DNA of 64,000 nucleotides from Glandiceps talaboti (taxonomy: Eukaryota; Hemichordata; Enteropneusta; Spengelidae): positions 27,647,092 to 27,711,091 of the forward strand of contig NC_135554.1 of NCBI RefSeq assembly GCF_964340395.1, in the 5' to 3' direction. Every line of letters begins with the position of its first letter. Within the stretch, counting starts at the first letter, position 1. Both the position numbers and the translations under genes were made by a program. Shown in pieces: positions 1 through 12,316 of this stretch. Under the pieces are notes generated by a model, which worked only from the letters and a program-made list of their open reading frames with translations, searched no databases and was not told where the DNA came from.

Positions 1-3000
1 ACCTAGGTACTATCTACTACATCTGAAATGATGATTTACACTACCTAGGTACTATCTACTACATCTGAAATGATGATTTACACTACCTAGGTACTATCTG
101 CTACATCTGAAATGATGGTTTACACTACCTAGGTACTATCTGCTACATCTGAAATGATGGTTTACACTACCTAGGTACTATCTACTACATCTGAAATGAT
201 GATTTATACTACCAAGGTACTATCTACTACATCTGAAATGATGATTTACACTACCTAGGTACTATCTGCTACATCTGAAATGATGGTTTACACTACCTAG
301 GTACTATCTACTACATCTGAAATGATGATTTATATTACCAAGGTACTATCTACTACATCAGAAGTGATGATTTATATTACCAAGGTACTATCTACTACAT
401 CAGAAGTGATGATTTACACTACCTAGGTACTATCTGCTACATCAGAAGTGATGATTTATATTACCAAGGTACTATCTGCTACATCTGAAATGATGATTTA
501 TATTACCTAGGTACTATCTACTACATCAGAAGTGATGATTTACACTACCTAGGTACTATCTGCTACATCAGAAGTGATGATTTATATTACCAAGGTACTA
601 TCTACTACATCTGAAATGATGATTTACACTACCTAGGTACTATCTGCTACATCTGAAGTGATGGTTTACACTACCAAGGTACTATCTACTACATCAGAAG
701 TGATGATTTACACTACCTAGGTACTATCTACTACATCTGAAATGATGATTTATACTACCAAGGTACTATCTACTACATCTGAAATGATGATTTATATTAC
801 CAAGGTACTATCTACTACATCAGAAGTGATGATTTACACTACCTAGGTACTATCTACTACATCAGAAGTGATGGTTTACACTACCTAGGTACTATCTGCT
901 ACATCTGAAATGATGATTTATATTACCTAGGTACTATCTACTACATCTGAAATGATGATTTATATTACCTAGGTACTATCTGCTACATCTGAAATGATGA
1001 TTTACACTACCTAGGTACTATCTACTACATCTGAAATGATGATTTATATTACCTAGGTACTATCTACTACATCAGAAGTGATGATTTACACTACCTAGGT
1101 ACTATCTGCTACATCAGAAGTGATGATTTATATTACCAAGGTACTATCTGCTACATCTGAAATGATGATTTACACTACCTAGGTACTATCTGCTACATCT
1201 GAAATGATGATTTATATTACCAAGGTACTATCTACTACATCAGAAGTGATGGTTTACACTACCTAGGTACTATCTACTACATCAGAAGTGATGGTTTACA
1301 CTACCTAGGTACTATCTACTACATCTGAAATGATGATTTATACTACCTAGGTACTATCTACTACATCTGAAATGATGATTTATATTACCAAGGTACTATC
1401 TACTACATCAGAAGTGATGATTTATATTACCTAGGTACTATCTACTACATCTGAAATGATGATTTATATTACCTAGGTACTATCTACTACATCTGAAATG
1501 ATGATTTATATTACCAAGGTACTATCTACTACATCAGAAGTGATGATTTATACTACCTAGGTACTATCTACTACATCTGAAATGATGATTTATATTACCA
1601 AGGTACTATCTACTACATCTGAAATGATGATTTATATTACCAAGGTACTATCTACTACATCTGAAATGATGATTTATATTACCAAGGTACTATCTACTAC
1701 ATCAGAAGTGATGGTTTATACTACCTAGGTACTATCTGCTACATCTGAAATGATGATTTATACTACCTAGGTACTATCTGCTACATCAGAAGTGATGATT
1801 TACACTACCTAGGTACTATCTGCTACATCAGAAGTGATGGTTTACACTACCTAGGTACTATCTGCTACATCAGAAGTGATGATTTATATTACCAAGGTAC
1901 TATCTACTACATCAGAAGTGATGATTTACACTACCTAGGTACTATCTGCTACATCTGAAATGATGATTTACACTACCAAGGTACTATCTACTACATCAGA
2001 AATGATGATTTATATTACCAAGGTACTATCTACTACATCTGAAATGATGATTTATATTACCAAGGTACTATCTACTACATCAGAAGTGATGATTTATATT
2101 ACCAAGGTACTATCTACTACATCAGAAGTGATGGTTTACACTACCAAGGTACTATCTACTACATCAGAAGTGATGGTTTACACTACCTAGGTACTATCTG
2201 CTACATCAGAAGTGATGATTTATATTACCAAGGTACTATCTACTACATCAGAAGTGATGGTTTACACTACCTAGGTACTATCTGCTACATCAGAAGTGAT
2301 GATTTATATTACCAAGGTACTATCTACTACATCTGAAATGATGATTTATATTACCAAGGTACTATCTACTACATCTGAAATGATGATTTACACTACCTAG
2401 GTACTATCTGCTACATCTGAAATGATGATTTATATTACCAAGGTACTATCTGCTACATCTGAAATGATGATTTACACTACCTAGGTACTATCTGCTACAT
2501 CAGGAATGATGATTTATACTACCTAGGTACTATCTGCTACATCAGGAATGATGATTTATATTACCTAGGTACTATCTGCTACATCTGAAATGATGATTTA
2601 TATTACCAAGGTACTATCTACTACATCAGAAGTGATGGTTTTCACTACCTAGGTACTATCTGCTACATCTGAAATGATGATTTATACTACCTAGGTACTA
2701 TCTGCTACATCTGAAATGATGATTTATATTACCTAGGTACTATCTGCTACATCTGAAATGATGATTTATATTACCTAGGTACTATCTGCTACATCTGAAA
2801 TGATGATTTACACTACCTAGGTACTATCTGCTACATCTGAAATGATGATTTATACTACCTAGGTACTATCTACTACATCAGAAGTGATGGTTTACACTAC
2901 CTAGGTACTATCTGCTACATCAGAAGTGATGGTTTACACTACCTAGGTACTATCTGCTACATCAGGAATGATGATTTATACTACCTAGGTACTATCTGCT

Positions 3001-3643
3001 ACATCAGGAATGATGATTTATACTACCTAGGTACTATCTACTACATCAGGAATGATGATTTACACTACCTAGGTACTATCTACTACATCTGAAATGATGA
3101 TTTATATTACCAAGGTACTATCTACTACATCTGAAATGATGATTTATACTACCTAGGTACTATCTACTACATCAGAAGTGATGATTTACACTACCTAGGT
3201 ACTATCTACTACATCTGAAATGATGATTTATATTACCAAGGTACTATCTACTACATCAGAAGTGATGGTTTACACTACCTAGGTACTATCTGCTACATCT
3301 GAAATGATGATTTATATTACCAAGGTACTATCTACTACATCAGAAGTGATGATTTACACTACCTAGGTACTATCTGCTACATCTGAAATGATGATTTATA
3401 TTACCAAGGTACTATCTACTACATCAGAAGTGATGGTTTACACTACCTAGGTACTATCTGCTACATCTGAAATGATGATTTATATTACCAAGGTACTATC
3501 TACTACATCAGAAGTGATGATTTACACTACCTAGGTACTATCTGCTACATCTGAAATGATGATTTATATTACCAAGGTACTATCTACTACATCAGAAGTG
3601 ATGGTTTACACTACCTAGGTACTATCTGCTACATCAGAAATGA
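1..3643. repeat. 42-bp minisatellite array, runs off left edge
   Basis: Direct tandem repeat with a 42-bp period. The ACCTAGGTAC landmark (or its ACCAAGGTAC variant) sits at base 1 and recurs to 3613, exactly 86 periods later, so there is no net length change. Units differ only by substitutions at a few fixed sites: CTAG/CAAG, CTACTAC/CTGCTAC, TCTGAAAT/TCAGAAGT, GATTT/GGTTT, TACACT/TATATT. The period is 14 codons, but most units carry TAG in the only extended frame, so it is not a protein repeat. The array may lie in an upstream intron or 5' flank of the discoidin-domain gene, whose first visible exon starts about 200 bp later. Confidence 0.98.
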
Positions 3644-3848
3644 TGGATGAAAAACGTTATAATTGATGGACAAAACGCCGGATTTAACAAATTACAACTG
3701 TTTAAGAGGGATTACGCAGTTCAATTCTTCTTGTCGTATCAACTTTGCATAGACATTACACTACATGATATACCAGTCCCACACTAGTGACTTTTCCGTC
3801 AGTCGTTGAACTCTCAATACGTGACTTGTATTGTTTTCTTTACCATAG

Positions 3849-6649
3849 GCGATGCAAGTGTATTTAAAATGTCCAATGAAAGCATAGTTCCTGAGCTCTC
3901 CGCTTCAACTTTCAGAGATGAAGATCATTCCCCAGTCCATGCTAGGAATCACAGAGGTAGGGTGCATAGTGATGCTATCCGACGAGAAATCCCCTTTTCA
4001 GTTATGTTATCTATAATAATGAGCTTTCGATTGATGACCCTCTATTTGATCCAGGAAGTCCTATATATGTTAGTTATGGACATCAGGGGACCGACAAATC
4101 TTACAGTATTGTGAGATTATGCGTCAATGTACCAGGCATGAGTAAGTTTTAAAATAGATTTCACAAGTTGTAGAGTTTCAATTCCTAAATCACACTTGGT
4201 AAATACTCAACCTTTAACTTTATTTCGTTTGCTTTATGATGAATCAATATATTGTATTCAGTTTTTAACAGTTAAAGTATGTCGTCATGTTGATTTTCAG
4301 AATGTTGGTCTCCAGCCAATACTACTGTTGATCCAGAGCCATGGTTACAGCTTGAATTACCAGCTGTTACATTAGTAACACATGTAAGTGTTAATATCCA
4401 CAGCAGCTCGAACGGGAACCACCGTTTGTTTACACAATAATTGTCGTTATTTGTGATTTGTTTAATGTTCTTGCTGAATCGTTAAAAGTAGCCTAGTAAT
4501 CGATCAGTATCCAATTTACTGACCAGAGAAGCGAATGAATAGTGGCGACCGTATATCCATACTGTCTTGTGACTCGTATTTTCTATAGTGGTCTGAGAAT
4601 CTTTCTGTTTATACGAGTTCAACTAGTCTTACGAGGCTCTACACAGCAGTACCATCGATACATTAGAAAGTGGGCTATGCACCTTTTCAACAAGCATAAC
4701 TTCACGGAAAATTGTAATTGGGCTTTTTGATAACGTTATGACTCTCCTAGTGACGAGTCAGATTGATATTTTGTCTTTCGTTTATGGGGCATCGTTATAT
4801 CTAGTCTATATTCCCACAACACGTATATATTCGAGAGTGTTAGCGACTCTATGAATAAATTAATTGTATATTTACAAACATATACAATATTCAAAACTTT
4901 TAACGACTTTGCACGAGTGAATGGTTTGCGTTATAGGACTCAAGGACTTACTTGACTCTTCCTTATTCCGGGTTGGTACCAGTGGACAGCTCTGGTAGGG
5001 ACAATACCACCAATCCCCAGACGGTGACCCCATTATAAATGTAAAGGACAATGGACCCCATTTTAAACCAAGCAAAATCGAAAATGTAGAGTTGATCCCC
5101 ATTTTTAACTTTTCAACTCGAAAAACCAGACTCCGTTTTAGACAAAGGAATAGAAGACACACTCCCTAAATGGCGGCACATATACGTATAGTCAGATATG
5201 AGGAGTATCCCCCAGCCTCGGGACACATCGTCGTGTTTGCCATGCCATGTGCATGTGGATCAATGTTTTTTGTCCTATTAGAAACACTGGTTATGAACTT
5301 TCTAGACAATATTCAACATCATATACCATCAGTAATGTGTCATAATCATATCTTTCTTTGATATATCTATGTTTCTGAATTGTGATTTCAGATTGAGACC
5401 TTTGGAGGTCTCGAAGATCGAGTTACAGAGTACAAACTGAGCTACAGTGAAAATGGAAAGGATTTTACGTGGTACTCAGAAAGAGGACAGGAAAAGGTAA
5501 CCAATTAAAACATGAAGTATTATTGTCATGTGTATAATGTATAGCAAAAATATAATATAAACCTGATTGGCAGTGATAACATGATGACTTTAACACACAC
5601 ACACACACACACACACATACATACACATACATGCATACATACATACATACACACATATACACACACGCATACACACATACACACACGCATACACACACAT
5701 ACACACATATATGCGGGTGCGCGCGCACACATGTACGTGTGGATGTGTATACGTATGTATGTATTTGTGCATGCGCGCGCGCGCGCGTGTGTGTGTGTGT
5801 GCGTGTGTGTGCATACGTATATGTGTATGTTTGTAGGTAGGTATTAAAATTGGTGTCGACAGGGATATTCCATTCCTTTTTTCTCTATTTTGTATGTATA
5901 AATGTATGAAATCCATGAATATAATTAAAACACGATGTGTGTAGCAATGTAAACTTGTTTTCATATTTGTGTACTACATGTACTACATGAATATATAGCT
6001 CAACATAAATCGAAATGTTTAATCAATCCAAACCTAAGTAACGAATACAAGAAGTAATAAACTTGGAAAGTAAGTTATGCATCACGTGATGTAAGATATA
6101 CATGCGAACTTGCTGACAACAGAAAGAAGGGAAGACATTATCCTACTGTCGTTTGTACAGGGATGTAAATTGTTGTATATTGTTTTACAGGTACTTTACG
6201 CCAATCCTTACCCCATGCAGACTCACGAGTATCAATTAGAGCGACCTCTAACGGCAAGATATATTCGATTTTATCCGGTTGACTGGGAAAATGGTATTTG
6301 TTTGGCGGTAGACCTTAGTGGGTGTTTTAAAGGTAAACTGTCTCAGAGATATTATTTAGAAACATGGCATTTTACTCGTTACCTTTTGCTTAATATGCTT
6401 CATTTTTTGGTTATTGGAAGAACCCTCTTGTACAGTTATTTGGAAATTAAAATTTGCATGTATGACCATCACACGCGCACGCACGCAGGCTTGTTATGTT
6501 CATTTGAAGGTATTGATAATCTAATGTGTTACCTTTGATTCAAGGGTCCATTAAAGATTCCTGTGATGAATTGATTGCTGAGGGTTATCCATCCAACTGG
6601 TATTGGATAGGAACAAGGGACAATTACACTTCGCAGTATTGTGGTGATG
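3849..6649 (+). CDS. Discoidin (F5/8 type C) domain protein, internal exons, partial
   Basis: Five exons read in one frame with GT-AG borders: 3849-3956, 4301-4383, 5392-5496, 6191-6332, 6545-6649. Exons 1-4 together form one F5/8 type C domain. They begin GDASVFKMSNESIVPELSAS, pass the membrane/ligand-binding strand motif EPWLQLELP, then EYKLSYSENGKDF, and close with ARYIRFYPVDWENGICLAVD followed by SGC, the usual end of the fold. The fifth exon adds a Cys-containing stretch (SCDELIAEGYPSNWYWIG, ending YCGDG) that I do not assign to a family; it weakly resembles the start of fibrinogen- or collagen-C-type modules. Discoidin domains occur in secreted or cell-surface adhesion and receptor proteins. 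The start codon lies left of 3849, probably outside the window. No further exon is recognised downstream; the next coding-like block (7551) belongs to a sulfatase duplicate. The family is clear; gene identity and ends are unknown. Confidence 0.78.
5593..5838. repeat. (CA)n-(GC)n-(GT)n alternating purine-pyrimidine tract
   Basis: A CA/CATA-rich half (5593-5712) is followed by GC-rich CGCGCG runs and then a GT-rich half. The tract lies in the intron between discoidin exons 3 and 4. Its many apparent reading frames (HTHT, VCVC) are repeat artefacts. Confidence 0.95.
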
Positions 6650-6694
6650 GTAAATATGTACACCCAAGTGCATACACACTCTTTCCCTCGATTA

Positions 6695-6712
6695 CTCTCT
6701 CACTCTCTCTCT

Positions 6713-6746
<34 letters not shown>

Positions 6747-6782
6747 CACTTAGTCACTCACTCATTCATTCATTCACTCAAA
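6695..6782. repeat. (CT)n/(CTTA)n/(CTCA)n microsatellite
   Basis: Short simple repeat of CTCT, then CTTA, then CTCA/TTCA tetranucleotides, directly downstream of the fifth discoidin-gene exon. Confidence 0.9.
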
Positions 6783-7368
6783 TGGAATGTATTCCCTTGC
6801 CCTCGAGGTATCGCCAGGAATCTTTTGACCACCTCGGAAGAATATCAATATAGCCTTCTGTACGGGGTAAGTATATTGGTAAGTATAGGATCTGGTACGT
6901 CAAACATCTGTGGGATATAGTGAAGGTAAGTGCTGCTGCAATAATCCAAACCTGGCACAACCCAGGTGCTTGGCGCGTCTAATTGTCCTGTAGGTTGGAC
7001 GATAGAAGAGTCACGTGATTATTTTTACCAATGACACGTCATGTGAGGAAAGTGCGCCAGGATGAAGATAGACGATCTACAGGCTTGGTCTGTTACAGTC
7101 TCTAGAAGACAATATTTTAGTAACCAAACCTGAAAAGAGGCAAATCTATAGTGTAACTGAAAGGAAACAACCGATTTATTTCGAGTGATGAACTGTTAAG
7201 TTTTGTATCCTGTCAATCAAAGGTATATGCAGTTCTACTGTTACCATTTTTTGTATTATAATTCAAAACAAATTTCATGTTTCATTATTGTAATCTTGTA
7301 TTATATCCGTTAATACTAATGGCGAGCAAAAATTAACTGCAGGATAAAACAAGGAATGATGAATTTGC

Positions 7369-7442
7369 GTGTATGTATGTATGTATGTATGTATGTATGT
7401 ATGTATGTATGTATGTATGTATGTATGTATGTATGTATGTTC
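7369..7442. repeat. (GTAT)n microsatellite
   Basis: Perfect tetranucleotide run at the outer edge of the left arm of the 7.4/14.7 kb inverted duplication. The right arm also ends in a TACA tetranucleotide run, the same motif on the opposite strand. Confidence 0.95.
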
Positions 7443-7550
7443 ATGTATCTATGCGTGTGTGTCAACATTTTGCTGATTCACTCCGATCCTGCCTTTAGTG
7501 ATTTTTGAAAGACACATTGTAAATGATCTTGTCATATTCTTGTTATGTAG

Positions 7551-7812
7551 GGCAAGCTTCATGGATTGAACCTCCTGAGGTTGGTTATGGACGGATAAAC
7601 GATGAGCATGAAGTAGTACAGTTGTACAATATCCCTGGAGACCAAGAGGAAAGAGTCAACTTAGCCTCCTGTAGACCAGACATTGTATATAGACTCTTAC
7701 AGCGTCTAAGATTCCATTATGATAAATCTGTGTTACCAGTAGATTTAGAGCCCGAGCTCAAACAATCAGATCCCTTTGTACATTTTAATGTCATGGTCGC
7801 CATGGCGATAAT
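7551..7812 (+). pseudogene. Orphan last exon of an arylsulfatase, frameshifted copy of gene A exon 7
   Basis: A splice acceptor (TTATGTAG) leads into GQASWIEPPEVGYGRINDEH and on to SDPFVHFN. These residues are identical to exon 7 of gene A on the opposite strand (14352-14614), and only one base difference is visible over about 240 bp. A 2-bp deletion near 7787-7790 (AATGTC against AATATGTC in gene A) shifts the frame before the conserved SWTPWR end, giving VMVAMAIMLLVLNRI up to 7837. No other sulfatase exon lies upstream on this strand, so this is a fragment carried by the inverted duplication and not a functional gene. It could be spliced as a stray 3' exon onto the discoidin transcript, since strand and acceptor permit it, but nothing shows that it is. 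Confidence 0.85.
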
Positions 7813-8489
7813 GCTGCTAGTGTTGAATCGTATATGAATATATTATCTCTCCTTCTTCTTCTATGTATTTGTTGATGTCTTACATCTAAAAGTAAACTAA
7901 TTTATCTTAAGTATTCCCCAAATGTACGTCTTGCCTCATTAGCCTTCAACGGATAGTACCCTCTTCAGTGCACAAACGTGCCATTTAAATTTCAAACATT
8001 ATTGCTTTTGAAAACTGTATGACACAACACTATTTATTTCCTATTCTTAAGTAGCAAATAAAGTGAAACCCGTTCGTTTGATATGGGAGGCAAGCATTGC
8101 ACAGTAAGATGTGCAATACGGCGCAGTGTATGAATTTTCTGCTGCATAACATTGCCAGTGTTGCATATATTTTCAATATGTTGTGTTGTAAATAATTCGA
8201 AGTTTGGCAATTACTGCAGTATTGTATTATTAGTCAATCTCTTGGTTTAATTCAATGTCACAATGTGAAAAGATATCCGACTTTTTGTAGCACATGTAGC
8301 ATTGCATTCGGGTACAGGTTTCCAGACTTTTTTCCCCTTTGTATTTCGGGTTTTACTTCTGGTTTTTCCTGGGCGGCTATGTGCTTTTTGTTGAATTTCG
8401 ACCCTTTTCGGCAATTACCATTCAGGGTCTGCTATGTATTTTAACTTCATGTTCTGCTCTTTCGTTCACCAATGTATTATTATATTTCA

Positions 8490-8495
8490 AATAAA
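8490..8495 (+). promoter_or_regulatory. Candidate polyadenylation signal AATAAA (duplicate copy)
   Basis: The AATAAA hexamer sits in the left arm at the position equivalent to the gene A 3' UTR signal at 13944-13949. The exon copy upstream is defective, so use is doubtful. Confidence 0.4.
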
Positions 8496-8937
8496 GATCT
8501 GCGTGGTCGTACAAAGCATTAATCTGGCAACGCTTTTTCCCTTCGGTATGACTTGCATTACGCGTCCAGTTTGTGTATTCTAGACTTTTTCTGAATTGTC
8601 AAACCAAACTGGGACCCACTGACATCAGCTTTAGTCCAATTTTAAAGTGACACATTTTGTAACTTAGGTCCCGTTTTCGAGTACAGACAGTGCAAAAATG
8701 CGAATTTACACTGAACACGATTAAAACTTTCCCAAGATCCTTTGTAGCAAAATGGTGGGTTTCAATTAGCTTAACATGCACATTTAACGCGTCAAATGTC
8801 CAAAAACTTTGATATGTTCAATTTTGTTTGTAAAATTCACATACTATATATTGATGAAAGTGTCCTACTTCAATGATTGAAATCTGTATAGCGTTTTGTC
8901 TGATAAAATAGTCTCTCCATTTATCAGCTTCTAAATA

Positions 8938-9490
8938 AACTACTCCCATGGTGAAAAAAAACTACTCCCATGGTGAAAAAAAACTACTCTCGTGGTAAAG
9001 AACTACTCCCATGGTAAAAATAAAACTACTCTCGTGGTAAAGAAATACTCCCATGATGGTGAAAGAAGCTATTCCCATGAAATAAAAACTACTCCTATGG
9101 CAAAACAAAACTATTCCATGGTAAAAAATACTACTCCAATGGTAAAAAATACTACTCCCATGGCAAAAAAACCCAACTACTCCCATGGTAAAACTAAAAA
9201 AAAACATTTCTCCCATGGTAAAAAAAACTATTCCCGTGGTAAAAAAGTACTCTCATGGGAAAAAAACTAGTACTCCCATGGTAAAAAAAACAACTAGCAC
9301 TCCCATGATAAAAAACTACTACCATGAAATAAAAATTACTCCCATGGTAAAAAAAACTACTCCCATGGTAAAACTAAAAAAACTAAAACAAAAACATTTC
9401 TCCCATGGTAAAAACAAACTACTCCCATGAAATAAAAACTACTCCCATGATTATGATTAAAAAACTACCCTCACGAAATAAAAACTACTT
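8938..9490. repeat. Degenerate A-rich minisatellite with CTCCCATGG core
   Basis: Around 25 irregular units of roughly 20 bp, each ACTACTCCCATGG followed by TAAAAA or GAAAAA runs of varying length. Unit length varies freely, unlike the 42-bp and 27-bp arrays. The small frames here (SHGKN and the like) are repeat artefacts. Confidence 0.93.
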
Positions 9491-10360
9491 TAAAGCTATA
9501 TTTGTGGCTATATTTGTGACTGATGTAAGCAAGATCTACATTTTAAGTAACAGTCGCACCATTGGTTTTTGTATTAAGACTTTTATTGTTCCTGGTTTTG
9601 CATTTAAGTTAGTTTTGAGTAAAAATCCTAGAAGAATAAAAAGCACAAAATGAAAAGGTCAAAACGAAAACCTAATGCTACAATTATTTCATCTATGAGC
9701 CATAATTATTAAAAGTAGCACATGTCACATTCTGTGTTTTATGTAAGTTTTGATTAGATATTCAATGCGTGTTTTTTTCACGTGTAAAACATTGTCTTAT
9801 CATTGTATCTTACCTGTCCAGTTCAATATCCAGATATTGCATCATACCAGAGCAACATCTTGATATTGCACCGAACCACTACAATACTGCACAATTTCGA
9901 TGCAATCGTGTGAATATTGTACTCATGAACCAAAAGGGTTTACACAAGTGAAGTGAGCAAGTGGATATCTATAGTAATTATTTTCGACACCACCAATAGT
10001 GGCATATAAAACACAAAATAATCTGAAAGTTGAATTTACCAGTGCTGTCCTCAAAACCCCACAGAAATAGCAAGGATAACATACAAACCGAGAAATTAAC
10101 AGAAATCCAACAATTCTAAATTATAAATGAAAGCATTAACTTGAGAATACCTCACACAACTGACAATGAAACACAATGGTAGTTTCGAAATGGCAGTAAC
10201 ACGAAATGAGAATAGTCCAGATATGATTGACTACCTGCCGTATCGTGATAGCTTTGCATAATAACATACAGACGAACACCAAATTAGCAGTGCCTCACAT
10301 TCGCATTGCTGACCTATCTTTTAACTAATCTCAAACAGTTATACAGCGTTAGTGGCACCC
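9491..10360. other. Non-coding AT-rich stretch, nothing recognised
   Basis: No exon-like frame, repeat or hairpin was recognised here. It lies in the spacer between the two arms of the inverted duplication. Confidence 0.5.
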
Positions 10361-10362
10361 CC

Positions 10363-10417
10363 TCCCACCACCACCACCACCACCACCACCACCACCACCA
10401 CCACCACACCACCACTA
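10363..10417. repeat. (CCA)n microsatellite
   Basis: Trinucleotide run with one interruption near its end. Confidence 0.95.
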
Positions 10418-10710
10418 TTTGTTGAAATGTTCAAAATAAACATTTCTTAGCTGGATGACTTTGAGATATTAATTCACACATAAACCATGGGTATGTGGTG
10501 CATACGTACTATACAGTCAAACTGAGTCATATTTACACTACATCGTGAGTACAAGGGTTGGACGCATATTGGAAGTTGTATCTTGGAATGGAGGACGGTG
10601 ATTACTAAAGTTTTAACCAATGTTCACAGCATAATTTGATAAGCTAGGAGCTTTCGACTTCAAACTGTCAGTCTTGTTCACTCGAACATAGATGGCGCCT
10701 TTCATTATGA

Positions 10711-10765
<55 letters not shown>

Positions 10766-10768
10766 TCC

Positions 10769-10857
<89 letters not shown>
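10711..10857. repeat. (C)n and (CT)n microsatellite
   Basis: A run of C followed by CT dinucleotides with one CCCTTCCTCA interruption. The polypurine-polypyrimidine strand asymmetry could support a triplex structure. Confidence 0.96.
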
Positions 10858-10859
<2 letters not shown>

Positions 10860-12180
10860 GCTTCAACATATTTGATGTCTTTCTTCTCCTTGTACTAAAG
10901 AACGACGTATTGGTAAATAACAACAAAGCTCCGAGATCATGGTATTATCGCATGTTGTTGGACCGAAAGAAGAATATGTACTTCCTCCAAATAAAATTGT
11001 TCATGAAGATTTTAAGTTTACTAGCATGTCGAGATCCATCTTTAAGAACGCCTCACTGTAGAGATGAAATATTGAGGGCCGAAGACTCTCGAGCCATTCT
11101 CTTTTCCTCTTGACACCTATCCCATACCGCTTTGTCTGTTATTATGATTGAACCAAATATGTAACCAATTATGATACTCCTATTACTTCATCGGGTTCTA
11201 CTGAAATGATGTCAGTTAGAAATACTTATAAACTGAAGGAAGCGGGAATGTCAAACAGTTTAATAATTGAGACGACAACAGCCTGCTCAAACCTGAAACT
11301 TCCCCGAAGTAAACACTTTGCAATGACATGGTTTAAGGTAGCGGTAAAGGCTATCCCCCCAATACTTTGTTGTATTAAGAAAATCATAATAAAATATCAG
11401 ACTAAAGATAAAGATAAAGGTTAAAAGTAACTATAAAAATATAATCCTCCAAAGGTACGTAGAGAATCGATATCCGACGTCCATACGTCAATTTCCAGAA
11501 CAAATGTGTGTCACGCTGATAAACAACACAGAGGTGTAGGAATGAAACATCATAGCACATGGACACAAAAAAGGCCTTTGTATGTTTACAAATATTTATT
11601 TTTCTTTATTGTTAAAGTTTACTTCTTTGTTTTTTTACTTTATCAAAATATTTTCCCAACGAGGTGTCATACAATGAAGCAACGATTTGAAAAGCTGGTG
11701 TTTTCTAATCAATTTTAACTGTTCTTTTGGCTTTACTCTGGTTCTACCGAGCGCCCTCAATCGGCGACCCGTAGAGGATGTCAGCGGCTCCTGTATTTAA
11801 CCAGTTACTGTGCAGTTGTATTGAAAGAAACGTTTCTGTTGAGACCCCGGGTTGAGACCAATGTGAACAGCTCCACTCCCGGCTCCACTCCACCACACAC
11901 ATTATCACCAATATCACACTGTTCACCCTTCACTCCTGTGACGTACAACTATATACCTACTGATTGGTTGGATGGTTTTCAACAACGATTCGATTGATAT
12001 GTTCTGATTTTACATTACAACGGTGGCAGTGGCAGGATCTGGCAGCTGTGAAACATGTGACCCATGCCATGGCCAGTGGCAGAGGTAGGATCACAGGCAC
12101 TTGTTCCCCGAGACATGTATCAGAATGTTTCTTTCAGAATACAATAAAATGTCGACAATATGGATAATATTGACGTGTTT
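10860..12180. other. Non-coding stretch with a possible LTR-like end near 12022
   Basis: No gene is recognised. At 12016-12047 the bases TTACA followed by ACGGTGGCAGTGGCAGGATC resemble the junction between an LTR and the leader of Ty3-type elements. TATTTAACC at 11797 could be a TATA-like box. No second LTR, gag or pol frame is seen, so this stays weak. Confidence 0.25.
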
Positions 12181-12186
12181 TAGCCA

Positions 12187-12316
12187 AATGTGTATGAAAG
12201 GGCCAATATAAAATAACACTTGTTTCTGTGATCCCGCACGTCCACTCACCGCGAGATAAAGAATGACTTGCGTGATTACAGAAACAAGTGTTATTTTACC
12301 ATTTTCATATACATGT
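12187..12316. mobile_element. Foldback (MITE-like) hairpin element
   Basis: Two arms of about 35 bp, sharing TAAAATAACACTTGTTTCTG with its reverse complement near 12280-12298 and extending to TGTATGAAA/TTTTCATATACA, flank a 50-bp centre. It has no coding capacity. This is the form of a short MITE or a degraded inverted repeat. Confidence 0.6.

Larger units (their letters stand above)
7442..8884. repeat. Left arm of an inverted duplication (pairs with 13557-14770)
   Basis: From the TATG run through the orphan exon 7 and on to about 8884, the sequence matches the reverse complement of the 3' end of gene A. Shared landmarks are the CAACATTTTGCT block, the exon, a CTTCTTCTATGTATTTG block, CAAATAAAGATCTGCGTGG and a GAAAGTGTCCTA block. 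Flanks show many substitutions and indels; the exon is almost identical. Confidence 0.92.

Noticed and set aside
1960-2190. Coding 14-residue repeat (MMIYTTKVLSTTSE)
   Set aside because: Only a short run of CAAG-type units is open; most units carry TAG and no splice context supports a protein.
3806-4114. 102-codon frame as a single gene
   Set aside because: Only 3849-3956 is exon; residues after HARNHR run past a donor into intron, and the discoidin frame resumes at 4301.
11744-12167. LTR retrotransposon
   Set aside because: Only a possible LTR end and leader-like bases are visible; there is no partner LTR, gag or pol. It is kept as a weak remark in the spacer entry.
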